Source of the DNA: HXMU1420-2 sp034670145
GTDB lineage: Bacteria; Pseudomonadota; Alphaproteobacteria; Rhodobacterales; Rhodobacteraceae
Assembly: GCA_034670145.1 (NCBI GenBank)
Contig: JAXMOA010000004.1
Location: forward strand, 186,001-250,000
Direction: 5' to 3'
Length of the DNA stretch: 64,000 nucleotides
The position numbers and the translations under genes are program-made. Position 1 is the stretch's first letter, and every line of letters begins with the position of its first letter. Under the pieces are notes generated by a model that saw only the letters and a program-made list of their open reading frames with translations, was not told where the DNA came from and did not search any database. Below, piece after piece: positions 60,225 through 64,000 of this stretch.

Positions 60225-60794
60225 CTAAGGCGTGTCGCCGCTGGGCAATTCCTCGGGTCCCTCCCCCAGCGCCGCATCAATGCGGGCAATCGCCAGATCA
60301 GTGACATCGCTGACATTGGCACTCAGAAACACCGTGGTGCGCTCCAGAATAACCGCCGCCTGCGCCTCACGCATCAGGTTTTCCAGCACCGGCCGCGCCG
60401 CGTTGAAGAACATGATGCGGCTGGCCTCCTGTTTGGTGTTGAGGCTGCGCGTCTTGGCGTCCTGCTGACGGCGGATCGTCTGAACCTTTTCGTCAAAAGC
60501 ATCTGCAAGGGTGCGAAAGGCCCCCGCATCCATGGTGGTGCGACGATCGGTCAGTTCCCGCTCTTCCTCGGTCAGTTTGGCCTGGATCCGCCCATTCTCG
60601 GCCGCCAGAACAGCACTATCCGCCTCCAGCTCGCGCGCGACGCGCTGACCAAAGGCGCTATCCGCATACAAACGGTCAGGATCAATGGTCAGGATCGGGC
60701 TGCGCGCCACCCCCAGCTGCTGGGCCATGGCCGGCGGCACAGGTGGTGCCATGGCCATCAGCCCTAAAACCAACAGAAAGGCCCAGCGCCACAT
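60225..60794 (-). CDS. OmpH/Skp family periplasmic chaperone
   Basis: 189 residues. Signal peptide (WAFLLVLGLMAMAPPVPPAMAQ) and a coiled-coil helical hairpin (RVARELEADSAVLAAENGRIQAKLTEEERELTDRRTTMDAGAFRTLADAFDEKVQTIRRQQDAKTRSLNTKQEASRIMF) typical of Skp/OmpH, the outer-membrane protein chaperone. Immediately downstream of bamA (eight bases), the standard arrangement in Gram-negative bacteria. Confidence 0.94.
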   Translation of the reverse strand: MWRWAFLLVLGLMAMAPPVPPAMAQQLGVARSPILTIDPDRLYADSAFGQRVARELEADSAVLAAENGRIQAKLTEEERELTDRRTTMDAGAFRTLADAFDEKVQTIRRQQDAKTRSLNTKQEASRIMFFNAARPVLENLMREAQAAVILERTTVFLSANVSDVTDLAIARIDAALGEGPEELPSGDTP

Positions 60795-60802
60795 ACCCCG
60801 GT

Positions 60803-63262
60803 TCAGAACCGGGCCGAAACGGTCAGGTCAAAGGATTGGTCCTTGTCAAAGGATTCCTTGGACAGAGCATGGGTAAAGTTCAACCGCAATGGGCCCAGCG
60901 CCGAATCCCAGATCAGGCCAAACCCGATAACCTGCCGGAATGACCCGGTGCCGCCCACGATGCTCTGGCTACAGCTGGTCCCGCTACATCCACCCGACGG
61001 AGTGGTATTCACATTGTCCAGGTTCCACAGATTGCCGATATCGTAAAACAACGACCCCTTCAGGCCCAATTCCTCTGGCAGACCCAAAGGAAACTCTGCC
61101 TCAAACCGGGCCACAGCGAAAAGGTTGCCGCCCAAGGCATCATTCGTGTTGTAAATATCGCCAGTGCCCGCCGTAACGTCACAGGTCTGCCCAGGCACAC
61201 AGCGGTCGGTGATTTCCCGCGGTCCGATGCCCTGAGGTTCAAACCCGCGCATGCTGGAGGGCCCCAGTTGGAACCGGTCAACAACACGGCTGTTGTTGCC
61301 GCCCCGCCAGCTCAACGCGCCCCCCTCAAAGGTCGCGCGCAGCGTCACCTCTTCGTTCAGAACCATGGTTTGCGCAATCGCCCGGGCGCGGGTCGAAATA
61401 TATTCGTTGCTGCCCCCCAAACCGGCATAATCGGCACCAATTTCAAACAGGAAACCGGCGTTCGGGTTCAAACCTGTCAAACGGCTGTCATACGTATAGC
61501 TCACCCCGATCAGGCTAGAGGTCTGGCTGCCCGAATTGATCTCATTGGCAATCGTGAAACCCGTGAACTCCTCGCCCGAGGTGCCCACACCCCGGCTGAT
61601 CATCTTGCTCTTGTTCCAACCGTAGCGAACCTTCAATTTGCTCTGGTCGCTCAAAGGGAACTCCAGCGACGGATTAAAGAACGTCCGCTCGGTGTCATAG
61701 TTGGCAAAGCTGGAATCCGCCGCCGAATACCCCAGATCCAGATCGAACCGCAGTTGCCGGCCCAGCAGATAAGGCTCGGTAAAGCCAAAGACATATTCCT
61801 CACTGTCTTCAGCCGTTGACAGGCTCAGGGACAGGCGCTGTCCCCGTCCTAGAAAGTTGTCTTCCGACAGGCCAATCGCCACACCAAACCCGTCATTGGT
61901 CGAGAACGAGCCGCCCAACTGCAACGATCCCGTCGGCTGTTCTTCGACGTCAACGTCAATGACAACCTTGTCCGGGGCACTGCCTTCGCGCGCTTCTACG
62001 TCTGCATTCGCAAAGAAACCCAACGCCCGGATACGTTCTGCCGACTGGCGGATCTCACGCGGGTTGAACGGGTCGCCTTCAACCACATTGAACTGCTGGC
62101 GCACAACACGGTCCAACGTGGTTGTGTTGCCCTCCACGTCGATGCGTTCGATAAAGATGCGCGGCCCGCGCACCAGCGCAAACTCGACATCCAAGGTCAG
62201 ATCCCGCTCGTTGCGAGTCACTCGCGGCTCAACCCGCAAAAAATCAATACCTTCGCGAATGGACAGACGCTCCAGCCGGGCAATCGAACTCTCCACCAAA
62301 GAGGGCGAATAGACCACGCCGGGTTTGACCCTCAGGGCCTGCTGGAACATCGCCGCCTGCACATTCGGGATTTCGCTCACCGCGGTGATCTTTCCAAACC
62401 GGAACTGCTGGCCTTCCTCGATATTGACCACCAGAAAGACCGCATCGCGTTCCCGCGTCAGCTCTGCATTGGTGCTCAGCACGCGCATGTCGACGTACCC
62501 GCGCGACAGATAGAAATCCCGCAGCACCTGACGGTCAAACTCCAACCGATCCTCGATCAGGTTGTCCGACCGGAACAGGGCTCGCAAAATGGTCGCCTGT
62601 TTCGTCTCCAGCACCCGGCGCAACCGCCGATCCGAATACACCCGGTTCCCGACAAAGCTGATGCGCTCGACCTCGGTCGTGCTGCCCTCGGCAATTTCAT
62701 AAACCAGATCCACCCGGTTGTCCGATTTGCGGATGATACGCGGTGTCACCGTCGCCGATACCCGCCCCTGCTGGCTGTAGGCCTGCGCAATCGTGCTCGC
62801 ATCCCGCTCTGCCGTCGCCGGATTAAAGACCCGCCGGGCCTTGCTCTCGACAATCTCGACCAACACATCGTCATCCAGACGCCGGTTGCCCTCAAAGTTG
62901 ATCTTGTTGATCGTCGGATATTCCTGAACCTTGATCACCAACGTGCTGCCACGCGGATCAAATTCGACAGTTTCGAACAATCCGCTGCCAACAACCTTCT
63001 GATATGCGTCATTCAGCTCGCCCGCAGTCACAGATTGGCCCCGAGCGATTCCCGTGTAGCTGACAATCGTGCTGGTCTCGATCCGCTGATTTCCGTCCAC
63101 TTGAACCGATGTGAACCGGTAATTTTGCGCCTCAACTTGGGTGACGAACGCCCCGAAAACTGTTGCAAATCCTAGCAAAATCAGCAGCCGGGCCTGACAC
63201 AAGATGTTGGCGCCTATCGGACGCCAGCAGCAGGATATGCCCGCAATTTTCCCCAAACGCAT
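60803..63262 (-). CDS. bamA: outer membrane protein assembly factor BamA
   Basis: 819 residues. A signal peptide ends about VEAQN; five POTRA domains (to about 430) begin YRFTSVQVDGNQRIETSTIVSY, followed by a 16-stranded barrel ending in the aromatic FDLTVSARF. The VRGF-like barrel-fold motif is MRGFEPQGIGPRE. Inserts beta-barrel proteins into the outer membrane. AGGT lies before the ATG. Followed by ompH and preceded by a terminator and rseP. Confidence 0.97.
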   Translation of the reverse strand: MRLGKIAGISCCWRPIGANILCQARLLILLGFATVFGAFVTQVEAQNYRFTSVQVDGNQRIETSTIVSYTGIARGQSVTAGELNDAYQKVVGSGLFETVEFDPRGSTLVIKVQEYPTINKINFEGNRRLDDDVLVEIVESKARRVFNPATAERDASTIAQAYSQQGRVSATVTPRIIRKSDNRVDLVYEIAEGSTTEVERISFVGNRVYSDRRLRRVLETKQATILRALFRSDNLIEDRLEFDRQVLRDFYLSRGYVDMRVLSTNAELTRERDAVFLVVNIEEGQQFRFGKITAVSEIPNVQAAMFQQALRVKPGVVYSPSLVESSIARLERLSIREGIDFLRVEPRVTRNERDLTLDVEFALVRGPRIFIERIDVEGNTTTLDRVVRQQFNVVEGDPFNPREIRQSAERIRALGFFANADVEAREGSAPDKVVIDVDVEEQPTGSLQLGGSFSTNDGFGVAIGLSEDNFLGRGQRLSLSLSTAEDSEEYVFGFTEPYLLGRQLRFDLDLGYSAADSSFANYDTERTFFNPSLEFPLSDQSKLKVRYGWNKSKMISRGVGTSGEEFTGFTIANEINSGSQTSSLIGVSYTYDSRLTGLNPNAGFLFEIGADYAGLGGSNEYISTRARAIAQTMVLNEEVTLRATFEGGALSWRGGNNSRVVDRFQLGPSSMRGFEPQGIGPREITDRCVPGQTCDVTAGTGDIYNTNDALGGNLFAVARFEAEFPLGLPEELGLKGSLFYDIGNLWNLDNVNTTPSGGCSGTSCSQSIVGGTGSFRQVIGFGLIWDSALGPLRLNFTHALSKESFDKDQSFDLTVSARF

Positions 63263-63297
63263 AATTTTGACCTAACAATTGGCAGTGTTGTTTACCC

Positions 63298-63326
63298 TGA
63301 CTATCGGTATAATTCATGCTTGTCAA
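63298..63326 (-). promoter_or_regulatory. candidate bamA promoter
   Basis: Minus-strand TTGACA (63326-63321) with 17 bases to TAGTCA (63303-63298). The -35 is perfect and the -10 weak. It overlaps the T-tract end of the terminator of the upstream gene, so bamA probably has its own promoter although it belongs to the rseP-bamA-ompH cluster. Confidence 0.45.
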
Positions 63327-63336
63327 AACGCCAAAA

Positions 63337-63365
63337 GGCCCGCCGGTCAACAAGACAGGCGGGCC
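63337..63365 (-). terminator. Rho-independent terminator after the rseP-linked small gene
   Basis: GGCCCGCC (63337-63344) pairs with GGCGGGCC (63358-63365), loop 13 bases. On the minus strand the stem is followed by TTTTGGCGTTTT, a T-run. It separates the 41-aa gene from bamA. Confidence 0.85.
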
Positions 63366-63386
63366 CAGGTCAAGAATGTGTTTTGA

Positions 63387-63512
63387 TCAGAGGCTGCCGA
63401 TATAGGCGCCAGTCAGCAGTGCAATCGCCAGCACCACGATATTGATCATCCGATCCAGGTTCAGCCAGAATATCAGGCTCAGGCCGCGATAGGATTGAGT
63501 CAGAGTGTCCAT
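63387..63512 (-). CDS. 41-aa membrane peptide
   Basis: Reading frame encodes a hydrophilic start (MDTLTQSYRGLSLIFWLNLD) then a membrane helix (RMINIVVLAIALLTGAYIGS). Located 118 bases downstream of the rseP stop and closed by a terminator, so it is cotranscribed or independently expressed. A minus-strand GGAGCGGATCC ribosome region lies before the ATG. Too short for family assignment; position resembles small conserved hypothetical genes next to rseP in Rhodobacteraceae. Confidence 0.65.
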   Translation of the reverse strand: MDTLTQSYRGLSLIFWLNLDRMINIVVLAIALLTGAYIGSL

Positions 63513-63630
63513 GGATCCGCTCCAATGAGTAACATTCCCAATCTCTAGCCCCCGAATATGGCAAGACTTTGGCGAATGAGGCCCAATTTAACGGTTCAGC
63601 ACCCTGTTTATCGCCCAGACAGGCCCATAA

Positions 63631-64000
63631 TCACGGGCAGAACAGGTCATTGCCCAAGGCAAAGACCATCATGGTCAATATCAAAGCGATGCCGACCGAC
63701 ATCAGGATCCGCAACGCCCGGTCACTCGGAGGCCGCCCTGTCACCGCCTCATAGGCGTAAAACACCAGATGCCCGCCATCCAGCGCCGGGATTGGAAAAA
63801 GGTTCAGCAAACCGACAGCCGTCGAAAGAACCGCAATGAACCAGATAAAACTCTGCGTGCCCTGCGACGCCATCGCCCCCGAGGTCTCGGCAATGCCCAG
63901 CGGGCCCGACAGATTGCAGGTGCTGATCGCCCCCGTGATCATGTGCCACAGCCCCGAGACAGAGCTGTTGACGATCCGCCAGGTCTGCGAAACCGCGCCC
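63631..64000 (-). CDS. rseP: site-2 protease RseP, C-terminal part (cut by window end)
   Basis: Open to the window edge, about 123 codons visible. The C-terminal domain of the M50 intramembrane protease is recognisable: TCNLSGPLGIAETSGAMASQG, then a helix FIWFIAVLSTAVGLLNLFPIPALDGGHLVFYAYEAVTGRPPSDRAL, where LFPIPALDGGHL carries the LDG zinc-binding Asp motif, and a final helix. RseP cleaves anti-sigma factors or signal-peptide remnants. The HExxH part is outside the window. Standard order rseP-bamA-ompH. Confidence 0.95.
   Translation of the reverse strand, partial: GAVSQTWRIVNSSVSGLWHMITGAISTCNLSGPLGIAETSGAMASQGTQSFIWFIAVLSTAVGLLNLFPIPALDGGHLVFYAYEAVTGRPPSDRALRILMSVGIALILTMMVFALGNDLFCP

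Overview
The window reads as chromosome of a marine-type alphaproteobacterium, most likely Rhodobacteraceae (Roseobacter group). Coding sequence is GC-rich and dense. The gene content (malate synthase G, ClpS/TadA, CarD, 7Fe ferredoxin FdxA, a SUV3-like helicase, RpoH32, CcdA/TusA, RseP-BamA-OmpH, DUF2927, DUF4169, DUF6476) and several gene orders are typical of that family. I see no rRNA, tRNA, CRISPR array, IS element, integrase or plasmid/phage signature. Genus-level assignment is not possible from the sequence alone.

Layout. 1-3023: malate synthase G (cut by the window start) and a VOC protein/WYL regulator pair. 3300-8574: aminopeptidase N, an SDR, a small membrane protein and an unrecognised 425-residue protein. 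8640-10154: gatB. 10273-12398: a clearly more A/T-rich accessory cassette of two unrecognised genes; the second encodes a pentapeptide-like N-terminus followed by 47-residue TPR-type tandem repeats. 12483-15847: thioesterase, DUF4177 protein, the tadA-clpS-GFA operon and divergent rluB. 15934-22372: a run of membrane or stress-like genes (29-aa membrane peptide, XpaC-like, TelA-like, DUF2927 lipoprotein, SPFH/virion-core protein with GYF tail, cytochrome b561, double zinc-ribbon membrane protein). 22501-31877: nitroreductase, dtd, glycerate kinase, a CocE-like hydrolase and a complete Dpp/Opp-type peptide ABC transporter closed by a strong hairpin.

32003-40187: mostly minus-strand genes: FkbM methyltransferase, cobT (divergent from cobS), carD, fdxA, an S4 RNA-binding protein overlapping a large SUV3-like helicase with disordered tails, and a TPR protein. 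40263-50900: mostly plus-strand metabolism and repair (SCP2, alpha/beta hydrolase, ligase-associated exonuclease plus ATP-dependent ligase, M3 oligopeptidase, GNAT, IMPACT-like protein, M19 dipeptidase, THUMP methyltransferase). 50981-56425: rpoH with a sigma-32-like promoter, rluD head-to-head with a DUF6476 gene, and fumC-DUF4169-RHH. 56422-64000: a cytochrome P450 coupled to a membrane-embedded alpha/beta hydrolase, ccdA, tusA, ompH/skp, bamA, a 41-aa membrane peptide and the 3' end of rseP.

Functionally the window mixes envelope biogenesis (rseP, bamA, ompH, ccdA), protein quality control (clpS, rpoH, several peptidases and a peptide importer), RNA modification (tadA, rluB, rluD, THUMP methyltransferase, S4 protein, helicase) and central carbon enzymes (glcB, fumC, glycerate kinase). 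The least explained parts are the 10.3-12.4 kb cassette and the 15.9-22.4 kb membrane module. Most starts were chosen by ribosome-binding-site spacing and family N-termini; alternatives are given per gene.
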